From positions 682,001 to 746,000 of the forward strand of contig NAJO01000001.1 of NCBI GenBank assembly GCA_002077065.1: DNA of 64,000 nucleotides, written 5' to 3'. The notes below the pieces were generated by a model, which saw only the letters and a program-made list of their open reading frames with translations, had not been told where the DNA came from and searched no databases. The DNA is from Cryoendolithus antarcticus. Lineage: Eukaryota > Ascomycota > Dothideomycetes > Cladosporiales > Cladosporiaceae. Position 1 is the stretch's first letter; each line of letters starts with the position of its first letter. Made by a program: the position numbers and the translations under genes. This document shows positions 11,087-21,612 of the stretch, one piece after another.

Positions 11087-12013
11087 ATGCCAACATACTT
11101 TCATCCGAAACAGCAGACACAAAGTGCGATGCGCGACTTACCCCGATATCTGCAAGATCCGAGCAGCATCGTTTTCAACCAGATCTACGATGCCTCCAGG
11201 AAATGTCCGATCGATCCGCGCTCCCAGATGTTGATATGGGCAACCCGTGCGCGCAGATGGAGCCCCGAACGCCCCAGAAGGCAACTGGCCATGTCACAGC
11301 GCGACCATCTCGACGATCCTGACGCAGGCTTAGATGGGATCATAGATCTGTATTCAAGCCCTACTGGGTCCGGGATCTTGGTCCCAACCACAATGCGTCT
11401 GCTACGGCATACATCCACCAGTGTTCCTGCTGGCATTCCCAGTCAGGATACGGTTGTGGTCCAGCTTCCTCCTGCCACAACGGCTCAGGACGATACAAGT
11501 TCAGCTCCATGGCGCCGCCCTCGCCGCAACGCCTTGGGTCAGAGCGACTTTGTGAGTCCGCTGCTTGAGCCACATCGGCCTGCACGACCGACACTTACAC
11601 CGACAGCCATTGAGGAGCAGCAACGACTTGTCAACGAGCAGATCTGGCGAGAGCAGTTCGCCGCACTACCGGCCATAGGCGCTCGTGCCAGGAGACGTGC
11701 AACGCAACGGCCTTGCATTGAGGACGCGATCCGCCGAGCAGAGCGCCTTTTCATCCGACAAAGGACAGTGGAGATGCGATCCGGTGTCCGAGATAGCGGG
11801 ACCGCAGAAGTTTTTGACAGTGACGAGGAAGGCCGGGAAGATGCGTGTGTTCACCTTGCGCGATCGATCACTTTCGAAGGTAAGATGATGCTGGAGACAG
11901 AGTCCCCGCTAGGAGCTGTGATCGTCGAAGAAGTGACGAGTGCTGGTGATGGCGCGCTAGCAGCGACCCAGGAGTGTGACGAACGACGGTCAAGGAGACG
12001 GCGACCGGCGTAG
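11087..12013 (+). CDS. Unknown protein, first of a tandem related pair
   Basis: A 308-residue open frame with no recognised domain. It is Arg- and Pro-rich, with a charged C-terminal half carrying an acidic stretch (FDSDEEGRED), the motif SITFEGKMMLETES and a basic tail (ERRSRRRRPA). The next gene downstream has a matching C-terminal block, which supports both as real genes from a duplication. The open frame begins one codon earlier with GTG; ATG at 11087 was chosen. No signal peptide or transmembrane segment is present. Function is unknown. Confidence 0.5.
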   Translation: MPTYFHPKQQTQSAMRDLPRYLQDPSSIVFNQIYDASRKCPIDPRSQMLIWATRARRWSPERPRRQLAMSQRDHLDDPDAGLDGIIDLYSSPTGSGILVPTTMRLLRHTSTSVPAGIPSQDTVVVQLPPATTAQDDTSSAPWRRPRRNALGQSDFVSPLLEPHRPARPTLTPTAIEEQQRLVNEQIWREQFAALPAIGARARRRATQRPCIEDAIRRAERLFIRQRTVEMRSGVRDSGTAEVFDSDEEGREDACVHLARSITFEGKMMLETESPLGAVIVEEVTSAGDGALAATQECDERRSRRRRPA

Positions 12014-12194
12014 TCGAAGAGAGGTGTTGTTGCGCGTTCACCTAATCTTTCGAACCTCAATGGAGCGGTCTCCATTGAAGCAGAAGGTACGATGCGATTC
12101 CGTGAATGGTCGATCGCCCTGCCAATCTATGCCAGCTTACATTATTCCGCTTAACGTCGAATGAACAGCAGCAACCAGTTGACAGCAGTGGCAT

Positions 12195-12874
12195 ATGTCG
12201 GGTAATCATCACCACGCCATCGATCGACCAGTCCCGGCGCTACCAGTGATCCAGAGTCGAGAAGCAGATTGTGGCAACCCCGGCGCTGAAATGACAACAA
12301 TACCAAGCTTCAACACCAGTATCACCGGCGACCGCACTCAACCCAACATAGTCCACAATCCCATCTCCGACGCCCGCAACGATGTCACTCTCACGATCCC
12401 TCAACCGCTGCATCGACGCAACGCCATCTCGCTGAACCGCCCGGCACCAGCCACAATAGACCCACAGACACTAGCTCTCGGACCTGATCCACAGGACTAT
12501 ATCGAAGCAGAGCGTCAGGTAAACCTAGTACTGGATCTCGCAGCAATCGAAGCAGCAGATCGCGAGTTCTACGGACCACCCAGACAACGTCGGCTAGATA
12601 TCGAAAGCATCATCGGCAGCGCTGAGAGGCGGACTGTTCGACGAAGGTCAGGAGCGCGTGGGCGGACGGAGAGTCTGATGATGATGATATAGAGGGCGCA
12701 AGAGGTGTGAGGGGAATGGTGGAGTTGACGTTTGAAGGGAGGCTGGCGTTGGAGACGGACGGGGTTTTGAGGGATGAGAGTAATGAGGAGGTGATTGTTA
12801 CCGAGGATGTGATGGGAGAAGTGATGAGGAGGTGGGTAAGGGAGGGTCGGCGGAGGATGCAGAGGGTGATGTAA
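12195..12874 (+). CDS. Unknown protein, tandem paralogue, apparently frameshifted
   Basis: The ATG-initiated frame (12195-12692) runs 165 codons and ends in the GATGATGATGAT stretch at about 12676-12687. In another frame the open sequence continues to a stop at 12872-12874. That continuation reads ELTFEGRLALETDG and ends in a basic tail, and it clearly matches the upstream neighbour (SITFEGKMMLETES, acidic stretch before it, RRR-rich end). The two parts overlap around 12660-12680, so a one-base change there would join them. I saw no plausible GT..AG intron across this point. It could be a decayed copy or a sequence error. Upstream similarity (PRQRRLDIESIIGSAERRT compared with QRPCIEDAIRRAERL) supports paralogy. 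Function is unknown. Confidence 0.45.
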
Positions 12875-13476
12875 GATGGGAGATCTTTGCACTTGCTATG
12901 TGTTAGGTAGTCGTCGGTGGTAGATACTTAGCGAATGCATAAGCGACAGCGACAAACGCAAATTGGCCGCATGATGCACAAGTCTTCACTTGCTGTTCGA
13001 TGCGTGTCATCGAACAGATGGGCTCGCCTCGATCGGTCGCTCCCTACGTCCGCGACGCAATATCGAATGTAACGATGACACCGATGAACGCAAGCAGGTC
13101 ACGTCTAGTGATAAGTGCAGGCGTTAGAAACTGGTGGAGTTCCTGGAAGGACCACAAACGTCATCAAAGGAAGCACTCACTGCATTAAGCTACTTTTGGC
13201 ACCGACGTCAACTTACATGCTGATCTGTAGAAACCCCCAAAACACACCCGATGTCAGTCCAACATGCCAAAGCTGTAGTCAGTCGTCATGTAACCCCGAA
13301 AGCAAACGCATAGCACAGCAAGCCAAGTTAAAAACGCCCGGACTGACCTGTCGCGCACACGTTGGTGCGGACCTACCGTCTTCCCAACGCCGCTTTCCGC
13401 AACCTCACAGACTCTTCGATCGTATGGTAGGGCCCATGCGATGTTCCAGACTCGTCGTTTCCGGAAGTGTCGATGA
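12875..13476. other. Intergenic between converging genes
   Basis: 3' flanks of the tandem pair and of the minus-strand zinc-finger gene. Open frames here (for example 13115-13723 plus) run into the antisense of that gene and have no recognisable content. Confidence 0.5.
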
Positions 13477-15248
13477 TCAGTGGGCAGGGTCGACCACATC
13501 GTCCTCGCCGCGCTCGATTCCGGTAACTGCGGCACCAACCTGGTCGAGCGTATACTCAGTTCCCCCGGGACGATGGAAGACGTACTTACTGAGCGCCGCC
13601 ATCTTCTCCTCCTGCGACGTGGTGTTGTCATCGTACATCAGCTTGGTGACGACGTCTTTCGACTTCTTCGACTTCTTCTTCGAGCCGGTAGCAGGCTTCT
13701 CGGTCTCGATCGTAGCAGGCTGAGCGGCTGCCTCGCGCATTGCGGATTTGTCGACGACGGGTACATCAATTGCGGCCGCATCGACAGGCGCCGACACAGT
13801 AGGCACGTCAGTAGAAGTTGGCACAGTATCGTTGAGCTCATCGGTGATTGCAGCAGGATCGGTCGCCTGCTCTCCACCTGCAGATGCGGACGTGCTTGCA
13901 GCGCGTGCTTTCTCCGCCAGCTCTCTCTCGACATCTTTGATAAGATCTGCGACGCTCTGGTCGACCTCAGCGGGCGGCTGTTGCTGCTGACTCGGCGTCT
14001 GCTGTGGTCCGCGATATGGCGGATACGGCCTGTCGTTGTGCAACGGAGGTGCCTGTCCTGTGTGCATACGCTGCATGCCGTCGTGCGAGATCTTTGGGGG
14101 ATCGAAAGACGGACGTGCTGGAAGTCCCAACGCGGGCGGAAGACTGCTCGGCTGTGGGTGACCATTCGCCGGCGATGCTGGCGAAGGTCCATGGTTCAGT
14201 CTGGGCCTGTGAACGGGACCGCCATACTGCGGTGGACCTGCCAGCTGGTGCTGCATGGGAGGGTAGCCTTGCTGAGGTGAGCCGTGGTAGGGTTGCATAT
14301 TGACAGGAGAGTATGCTTGAGGTGAAGGGAATCCAGGCGACCAACCTTGAGGAGGCATACCTTGGGGCGGCATTCCTTGAGGTGGCAAGGGCATAGGTGG
14401 ACCATAACCTGGGTTGAAACCCGGCTGCCCAGGCATTGGATATCCCTGTGGGCCTGGTCCGGGGTAGCCGTGTGGGCCTGGCATCGGATAGCCCTCGGGA
14501 CCTGGAGGCGGAAAGCCTGGCTGAGCGGGTGATTGTGCGGAAGTCGCCATGCCAGGGGGCGGGAATGCGACTCCTGCGTGCGTGTCGGGTGGGGATGCTG
14601 ATGCCTGGAGCGTGTTAGCGCGAGACCTTGCAGAGATAAAATGATCGCGACCCACCTCGTGCTTGACGTCAGGCGTAGCACCACCTTGCTGCTTGAGAGC
14701 CTTCTCTGCGGCCCGCTTTGCCCTGTGCTCAGCGAGTCTCGCCTTCATCTCCTCAGGGGTCTCAATCTTGGCGCGCTTCGCACCATTCGTGCCATTGACG
14801 GTACCCGGCGGAGGATTGCCTGTCTTCGCCCTGTACTCCTGCTCCTCTTTGAAGAAGGCAATCTCGATCTTCTGATGATACTGAGCCAACAGCTCAGGCG
14901 GCATACCCTCCATTCCGAATATCTCGGGCGCAGGCACAACCTCGCGTCCGTCGACAGTGCAATTCTCGATGCATGGCACTGTGGACTTGTGAACCTGCTG
15001 CTTGTGGACGACTAGACCGTTCGCCGTGTTAAGACGACGGCTGCATTCATCGCACTTGTAGTGCTTGGCTCGCTGATGGGCGATGAGGTAGGAAACGTCG
15101 TCGAAGTCGCGCTCACAGAAGTAGCACCACGGACGCGCCTTGAGCTGCTCGAGGGTGGGCCTAATTGGAATAGTCAGCATCGGCGCACTATATTGCCATC
15201 AACATCGTTCACTTACCTTGAGCGCTTCTTGCTCTTTCCCTCAGGCAT
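13477..15248 (-). CDS. BuGZ/ZNF207-like C2H2 zinc finger protein
   Basis: Exon 1 (15217-15248) encodes MPEGKSKKRS, a 56-nt intron (15161-15216) follows, and exon 2 runs to 13477; the phase fits and gives 571 residues. Two adjacent C2H2 fingers near residues 20-75 (WCYFCERDFDDVSYLIAHQ, then CDECSRRLNTANGLVVHKQ) closely match the paired fingers of animal ZNF207/BuGZ. That protein is a spindle- and Bub3-associated factor, also linked to splicing. The middle is low-complexity Pro/Gly/Gln/Met (repeated GYPMPGP-like units), also as in BuGZ. The C-terminus has a Lys-rich patch (KKKSKKSK) and ends EDDVVDPAH. A candidate second intron (14605-14655, 51 nt, in frame) is listed as a finding. The gene diverges from IMP dehydrogenase. 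Family call is good; role in this fungus is inferred. Confidence 0.8.
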
Positions 15249-15501
15249 TGTGGCGGTGGCGACACTGATATACAGGTCGGTGGTGGACTGTGGTCGAGGG
15301 TAAGGAACGGGGAGGTGGTTTGGGCTTGTGTCAAGGGAAGCGGCGGATCTTATCGCCGATGGCTCCACAATAAACTTTGCAGTATTTTGAGAGCACGCGA
15401 GCCTCGAGCCTTCACTTCCTCTTCCCTTGGGTACGTACATACACTACATCAGCATCACACGTACTCGATAGGATTGCATACTGACTATCATAGACTCCAT
15501 C
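15249..15501. promoter_or_regulatory. Short bidirectional promoter with candidate 5' UTR intron
   Basis: The 253 bp between the start codons of the zinc-finger gene (minus) and IMP dehydrogenase (plus) must hold both promoters. Within it, 15431-15493 begins GTACGT, contains TACTGAC and ends CATAG, 8 nt before the IMP dehydrogenase ATG. It therefore looks like a 63-nt leader intron on the plus strand. The arrangement is seen directly; promoter sharing and splicing are inferred. Confidence 0.45.
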
Positions 15502-17320
15502 ATGAACGGCCACGCGACCAATGGCGACTCCGCGCACAGCGCCTCGAAAGCCCTCGAGCTGCTCAAGACATATGAGAGCAGGGATGGCATCTCGGTGCAC
15601 GATCTCATGGATGAGACGAAGATGGGTGGCCTCACATACAACGACTTCCTCCTTCTCCCTGGCTACATCGGCTTTCCTGCTGCTCAGGTGGACATGACGA
15701 GCAAGCTCACCAAGAAGATCACCCTCAAAACGCCCTTCACTTCCTCGCCCATGGACACTGTGACCGAGACAGACATGGCGATCCACATGGCGTTGCTTGG
15801 TGGCGTTGGCGTCATTCACCACAACTGCTCTGTCGAGCAGCAGGCGGAGATGGTGAGGAAGGTGAAGAGGTTTGAGAACGGCTTCATTCTGGATCCGATT
15901 GTCATAAGCCCAAAGACGAAAGTGAGGGAGACGAGAGCGCTCAAGCAGAGGTGGGGTTTTGGAGGGTTTGCTGTCACTGGTAGGTTCATTTCGGACTCGT
16001 TTGGTGCAATTTGTATGATGAACAACAATACATTAACTTTCGTTCAACCGTATGCTCGCGGCGAATATGCTGCGGGTGCTGGGGAGAAACCATATACCTG
16101 AATCTCGCGAACGCTGAATCTCTACATTTTCGAACTCGCAATGTACATCATGCTGATGTCGGTATACAGAATCTGGCAAGCTGCGCTCCAAGCTGGTCGG
16201 TATAGTGACACCCCGCGATGTTCAATTTCATCACGACGCCGAGTCACCCGTAAGCGAAGTCATGAGCACCGAGCTCGTTACAGCGCCAGAAGGCGTCAAT
16301 CTCCAAGAAGCCAACGAGATCCTTAGCAAGTCCAAGAAAGGCAAGCTGCCAATCGTGGATGCCAATGGCAACCTTATCGCACTCCTCTCCCGCTCCGATC
16401 TCATGAAGAACATTTCCTACCCTCACGCTAGTAAGCTTCCCGGAACGAAGCAGCTTCTCTCGGCAGCTGCAATCGGCACGCGACCACAAGATAAGGACAG
16501 GCTTAGTGCGCTCGTAGAAGCTGGTCTCGACGTCGTCATCCTTGACTCCTCGCAAGGAAATAGCATGTACCAGATCGAGATGATCCGCTGGATCAAGTCC
16601 CAGTTCAAAGACCTCGAGGTCATCGGCGGCAACGTAGTTACACGTGAGCAAGCTGCCGCCCTCATAGATGCTGGTGTGGACGGCTTGCGAATAGGCATGG
16701 GTGCCGGCTCAGCCTGCATCACACAAGAAGTTATGGCTGTCGGTCGACCGCAAGCTACCTCCGTGTTCCGCGTTTGCGAGTTCGCCTCGCGATTCGGCGT
16801 GCCCTGTATAGCAGACGGTGGCATTCAGAATGTTGGGCACATCGTCAAGGCGCTCTGCCTTGGCGCCGGGACGATCATGATGGGAGGCCTGCTGGCAGCT
16901 TGCACTGAGTCGCCTGGATCCTACACAATCGGCGAAGATGGCTTGCGACGAAAGGTGTACCGCGGCATGGGCTCCATCGATGCAATGGAAGACAAGGCTG
17001 CTGGGGGCGCGACCGACAAAGCTGGTAACGTTGCCAAGAACGCAGGCACAGCACGCTACTTCTCGGAAGGCGACAAGTTGCTTGTTGCGCAGGGTGTGTC
17101 AGGAAGTGTACTGGATCGCGGCAGTATCAATAAGTTCTTGCCATACCTGTCGGCAGGTGTGCAGCACAGCTTACAGGATATCGGATGTAAGAGCATTGCG
17201 GAGCTTCAGGAGGGTGTCAAGGCTGGTGAGGTCAGGTTCGAGTACCGAACTGCTTCGGCGCAGCTCGAGGGTGGCGTCAGTGGGTTTGCTGGGAGTGTGG
17301 AGAAGAAGCTATATTCGTAG
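15502..17320 (+). CDS. Inosine-5'-monophosphate dehydrogenase
   Basis: Converts IMP to XMP with NAD+, the committed step to guanine nucleotides, in the cytosol. Two exons, 15502-15979 and 16170-17320, with a 190-nt intron joined in phase give 542 residues, the usual fungal length. The N-terminal barrel half ([16 protein letters not shown]) is followed by a CBS pair at about residues 120-250 ([30 protein letters not shown]). The barrel then resumes with the NAD-site segment LDSSQGNS and the catalytic loop [11 protein letters not shown], with Cys342 as nucleophile. The flap segment is [13 protein letters not shown]. The Tyr of the YRGMGS segment is retained; in mycophenolate-producing fungi the resistant copy is reported to carry Phe there, so this looks like an ordinary housekeeping enzyme. 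Confidence 0.95.
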
Positions 17321-17645
17321 GGTTTGGAAAAGTATGGCTGGTGGTGGTAATGATTGTACGCTTTGAGATAGATGGGAGGAACACGCAAGACTGCATTATC
17401 AGTTGCCATTTATGTGCACATTTGTTCAAGCTTGGGAAGGCCGAAGTCGGCTATCCTGTTTGGTCCAGCACGCCATACTTTGGGCACTTTGGCTACATGT
17501 AAGGTAGTTTGCTACGTACCTCACCGTTCAACACTTCGCAGAGAGATCGAGCGTTACTCAGTAACTGTACTTTCCACAACACATGTCAATATCCTCGATC
17601 ACGGGACAGGCTGAGCGTTGAGATTGCGTTGTCAGATCGTTCAGC
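17321..17645. other. Intergenic, 3' and 5' flanks
   Basis: Between the stop of IMP dehydrogenase and the start of the monooxygenase gene. Nothing beyond ordinary flanking sequence was recognised. Confidence 0.5.
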
Positions 17646-19460
17646 ATGGCTGTCAAAGACAAGTCAGTCTCGTTCAGCGACGAGCCACCGAAGACCTCGA
17701 AGAAGCGTCTGATTCTCAATGCCTTCGTGGAGACATGTAAGCGAAATTATCATTCAGAATGCACGTTGCTGATCTCGCACAGGCTCCGGCCACCAAAGCC
17801 CTGGCCTCTGGAAACACCCCGATGACCAGTCCATGAACTTCAACGATGTCAAACACTGGGTCAACCTCGCTAAGCAGCTCGAAGCAGGCGGCTTCCATGG
17901 CATGTTCATTGCTGATGTACTCGGCGGTTACGACGTCTACTCGTCCTCGCTGAAGCCAGCAATCGCGTCTGGTGCACAATGGCCTGTCAATGAGCCACTT
18001 GCGATGGTGTCGGCTATGGCGGCTGCGACAGAGAGTTTGGGCTTTGGCGTGACGATCTCGACGAGCTATGAGCAGCCGTATCATTTGGCGAGGAGGCTGT
18101 CGACTGTGGATCATTTGAGTGGTGGGAGGTATGTTGTATCAACTGCCACAATCGCACCCCTCTGACCAATGACCAGACTTGGCTGTACGTGAGAATGTCC
18201 ACGGTATCATTGACCGCAGCGAGTACTCACACAACGATAACAGGGAACATAGTGACGGGTTATCTTAACAGTGCAGCGCGAAACCTCACAAATGGCGCAG
18301 ACCAGCTCGAACACGACGAACGCTACGCACAATGCGAAGAGTACATGGACGTCATGTACAAGCTCTGGAATTCGTCCTGGCGTAGCGATGCTGTGAAGCT
18401 AGATCGCAAGACTGGCGTCTACACGGATCCTTCTCTCGTTCGCGAGATCAACCACAAGGGCAAATACTACACGGTACCGGGCCCACACATGTGCCAGCCG
18501 AGTCCACAACGGACGCCGGTCATCATGCAGGCAGGAACTTCAAAGGCAGGCAAAGCGTTCGCAGCCCAGCATGCCGAGGGGATTTTTGTGTCTGCTCATA
18601 GTACCGCAGGAGTGAAAAGGTCTATTGCAGAGATCCGAGCACAAGCAGTCGAGCTTGGTCGAGACCCAAAATCGATCAAAGTATTGGCGAAGTTTTGCCC
18701 GGTTCTTGGCCGGACGAAACTAGAAGCGGATGCAAAGTATGAGAACTACATCCAGTATGGTGACTCTGAGGGTGCGTTGGCGCTATTTGGTGGCTGGACT
18801 GGAGTCGACATGGCGCCATACGGCGACGATGAGGAATTGCGATATGTCACTAGCAATGCTATACAGTCGTACATTGAAAGCCTAATCAAGACCGCGCCGA
18901 AGATCAATGGAGGCAAGTGGACGAAGAAGACGCTTGCTGAGCATATTATGGGTAGGTACGTGTGCCATCGCTGCTGTGTTTTGCTGACCGTGCATAGTTG
19001 GTGGTCTGGGCGCAACGAGTGTAGGTACAGCCGAGACAGTCGCTGATGAGATGGAGAGGTGGGTAAAGGAAGCTGATGTGGATGGCTTCAACATCGTGAG
19101 TCTATGTTCTGTTCTGCGAGATATTTCATGCTGACCATGTTCGTTCAGGCCTATGCTCTCATGCCCGGCACGTTTACCGACGTAATTGAGCTTCTTGTGC
19201 CTGAGCTTAGAAAGCGAGGTATATTTTGGAGTGGGTACAGCGTTCCGGGCGGCACCTACCGTGAGAATCTGCTCGAGAGACCGGGCCAGACTGAGCCATT
19301 GTCTGACCACCCTGCGGCGAAGCTGATCTGGCGAGCGCCGGTCCTTGGCAAAAGTAGCCTCGTCAATGGTGTTGATGGGCATTCGAGCAAGGTCAATGGA
19401 TGGCATGATGAGGCCGAAGAGGGTGAGAAGCTAGATGCGGTCCGTATGCAGTTTGGCTGA
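17646..19460 (+). CDS. FMN-dependent monooxygenase, NtaA/SnaA/DszA-type (bacterial luciferase-like)
   Basis: Six exons predicted: 17646-17736, 17783-18128, 18177-18184, 18244-18951, 18998-19095 and 19149-19460. All phases close and give 520 residues, and introns are 46-59 nt. Family hallmarks are visible: GLWKHPDD, EAGGFHGMFIADVLG, ISTSYEQPYHLARRLSTVDH, then R-L-G-W-NIVTGYLNSAARNL, VIMQAGTSKAGKAFAAQHAE, VGTAETVADEMERW and VDGFNIAYALMPGTF. The family oxidises small substrates such as nitrilotriacetate or sulfur compounds, using reduced FMN from a partner reductase. The substrate cannot be told from sequence and no reductase lies nearby. Exon 3 is only 8 nt yet restores the conserved R-L/I-G-W. 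A bacterial origin of the fungal family is plausible but was not tested. Confidence 0.85.
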
Positions 19461-19799
19461 ACTCTCGATCTGAGCTTATACGACTACGTGTAACCTCCGC
19501 GCGCAACGTGATCATACACCTTCGAAACGGGAGATGGTGGTTTTACTAAGTCACTCAAGCCTCGTATCATGACAAAAGCGGATGGACCGGGCAGTGCGGT
19601 GAGATGTCAATTCATTGCTTTATGCTCTCTATCCCCATATCCTGTAGCGCACCAAAGCCCGACACGCACCACTCTACCCTGTGTCTGCCTTCTGGCCACC
19701 CGGCGACTCCTTGCATGGCCGTGAAAAGTTTCACCGCGTATATTGCGTTGGTCTGACCACGCGGTAGGTCTCTCAGAAGAGTGGCAGTACATTGAAATT
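19461..19799. other. Intergenic
   Basis: 3' flanks of the monooxygenase and of the decayed secreted-protein gene, which converge here. Nothing else recognised. Confidence 0.5.
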
Positions 19800-20539
19800 T
19801 CAAATGACGCACTCCATGATCGCGTTGTTGCCAGTGCAGCCTTTCGGACGGTCGCTAACGCAGAAGTAGTTGTGGTATTCCGGAGTGACTACCTGTAGCT
19901 GGCAAGAGTCGTGGAAAAGCTGGCAATTGTTGGTGCAAAGGGCTCCCATCGCCGTGATCTGCTCTTGAGACAGCGCAGTGAGATCATTATACGCCCAAGA
20001 GACGCACAATTTGTCAGATAGCCCCTAGACTTCCTTGCTCAGGTAGCATATTGAACGCGGGTCCTTGGCTTCGCGCTTGCCTGTGTTGATTTCGGAAACA
20101 ATGCTGACGATATTGTCCGCGAAGGCAGACAGTAATCCGGCATAGGCCACGGCGTGATCGGAGGAACACAAGCCAGCGATACCATTCAAGCAGTTGCTGA
20201 AAGAGAAAGTACGTTCCCGGAGACTGCGAGCGCTAGTGGTCCCGTTCGAGATCACTTGCGCCGGCTTGTGCCAGTGGTCGGAGATCTCTTTGTTCCAATC
20301 CGATCAGCAGAGACTGCTTTGCTGCTTGCGAATCACCCACCGCTCGTACTGGTCGCGTCGTCGTCGGGGGCGAACCTTTGGGCTAAATCCACATATGTGA
20401 AATCGAAACCAGTTGACTCGTCGTGACATTCGGCCTCTAGCCTTCCGTTGACGCGGTGAGCACCGGAACAATCGGCATTAGCCATGGTGTTGAGCATGGT
20501 AGCGACTGCGACACAACTGAAGACGATCTTGGTGAACAC
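19800..20539 (-). pseudogene. Decayed gene for a small Cys-rich secreted protein
   Basis: Reading the minus strand from 20539, a frame begins with GTG and encodes a signal-peptide-like stretch (FTKIVFSCVAVATM) followed by Cys-containing sequence. It reaches a donor at 20340, crosses a 53-nt intron (20288-20340) and continues in phase. At 20025-20027 the frame meets an in-frame TAG, yet the same frame then stays open and Cys-rich (LCTNNC, FCVSD, GCTGNN, MECVI) to a stop at 19800. Intact splice logic plus a missing ATG and an internal stop suggest a recently broken secreted-protein gene. About a dozen Cys would be in the mature part. No family is recognised. Alternatively, a shorter protein ends at the TAG and its start lies in an unseen upstream exon. 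Confidence 0.4.
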
Positions 20540-21612
20540 GGTTGCGGGTGATGTGAAAGGGATGTGGCGATTGACAAACGATAGAAGGGGTTTGTCGATC
20601 GATATCCAGCCCTGTAGTAATGGAGTACCGTTGAAGGTCTGCTTCGGTCGATGGTTCAGTGTCTGACGATAAGGTACGCGGTTCTGATTGGCGTTGTAAG
20701 TGAAGAAGTACTGGTTGTTGTTTCTGGATATGAGAATCATGGTTACGGAGTAAGTCGAGATGCAATACTTATATTTGATCCCGATGGTGTACTCACGGTC
20801 GAACTTGCGATGATGTGCTGCGACGATGCTATTCCAGGGCCGTACTGCAACATCTTGTTGATCATCTAGGTTCGTCGGATGGGCGAGTGTTTCGCAAACA
20901 GAACCAACAAGCTGCGCATTCTGGATCAGGTCAGTAGCGCGACCCGAACGTAGGGGTCGCGGTGAAGCATTGGAGTGTGTCTGCGGCGCTCTTGTTGATT
21001 TCTTGGCAGGCGACTGGACCAGAACTTGCGGTACATCGAACACGGGTGAGGGTTCGTTGGACTGCTTCTCGGACATGCGCTGCTGCGAAGCGGCGGTAGA
21101 TGCACGGCACAGTGCAATCCTTCCTAGACCTAAGTGGGTAACAACACGCCATTCGAGGCAGTACACGGCTGGTAACGGCTGGGATATTGAGGCCATGTTG
21201 GCGGATTTGATACGATGTCGGGAAATAGCTGTCTCCATCGTCTGGAGGGAAGATGCCAAGGTGCGCAGTCCCCTAGCGGTCGATCATATTCATATTGCAC
21301 AGTATCGAGCCACGGGACGGGCGGCTGTGCAACGGCACGAGCGTGGGGTAGCACAGCTCCATGAACCAGATCGACTTTCGGAATAGCTTCACTTGTTTCA
21401 CGCTTTGCTGTGCCCCACTGTCGAGCCTGCTCACCTGTAGTCCAGATGTTGCACTTCAATCGCTCGATGCTCGCAATATCCGCTGAAGTGGGCACTTATT
21501 GGACATTGACACTGTAACTTGTCGACGTATCTTCCCTACTACTGCGAAGAAGTTATCCTCTTCAAATCCTACGTGCCCCAGGGATCGTCGACTAATTGCA
21601 GCACCCAGCAAA
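20540..21612. other. Intergenic, about 1.1 kb
   Basis: Upstream flanks of two divergent small genes. A long minus-strand frame (20333-21259) covers part of it, but only its end, inside the decayed secreted-protein gene, looks coding. Confidence 0.45.

Noticed and set aside
12676..12690. Programmed frameshift at the GAT repeat of the second tandem gene
   Set aside because: No known slippery heptamer or downstream structure was evident; decay or sequence error is simpler.
13480..14280. 266-codon plus-strand frame
   Set aside because: It is antisense to the well-supported zinc-finger gene and Arg/Leu/Cys-rich as expected for a shadow frame.
20025..20027. An intron that would remove the TAG in the secreted-protein gene
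   Set aside because: The only nearby GT..AG pair (starting GTCTAG) breaks the frame and removes Cys-rich sequence that looks coding.
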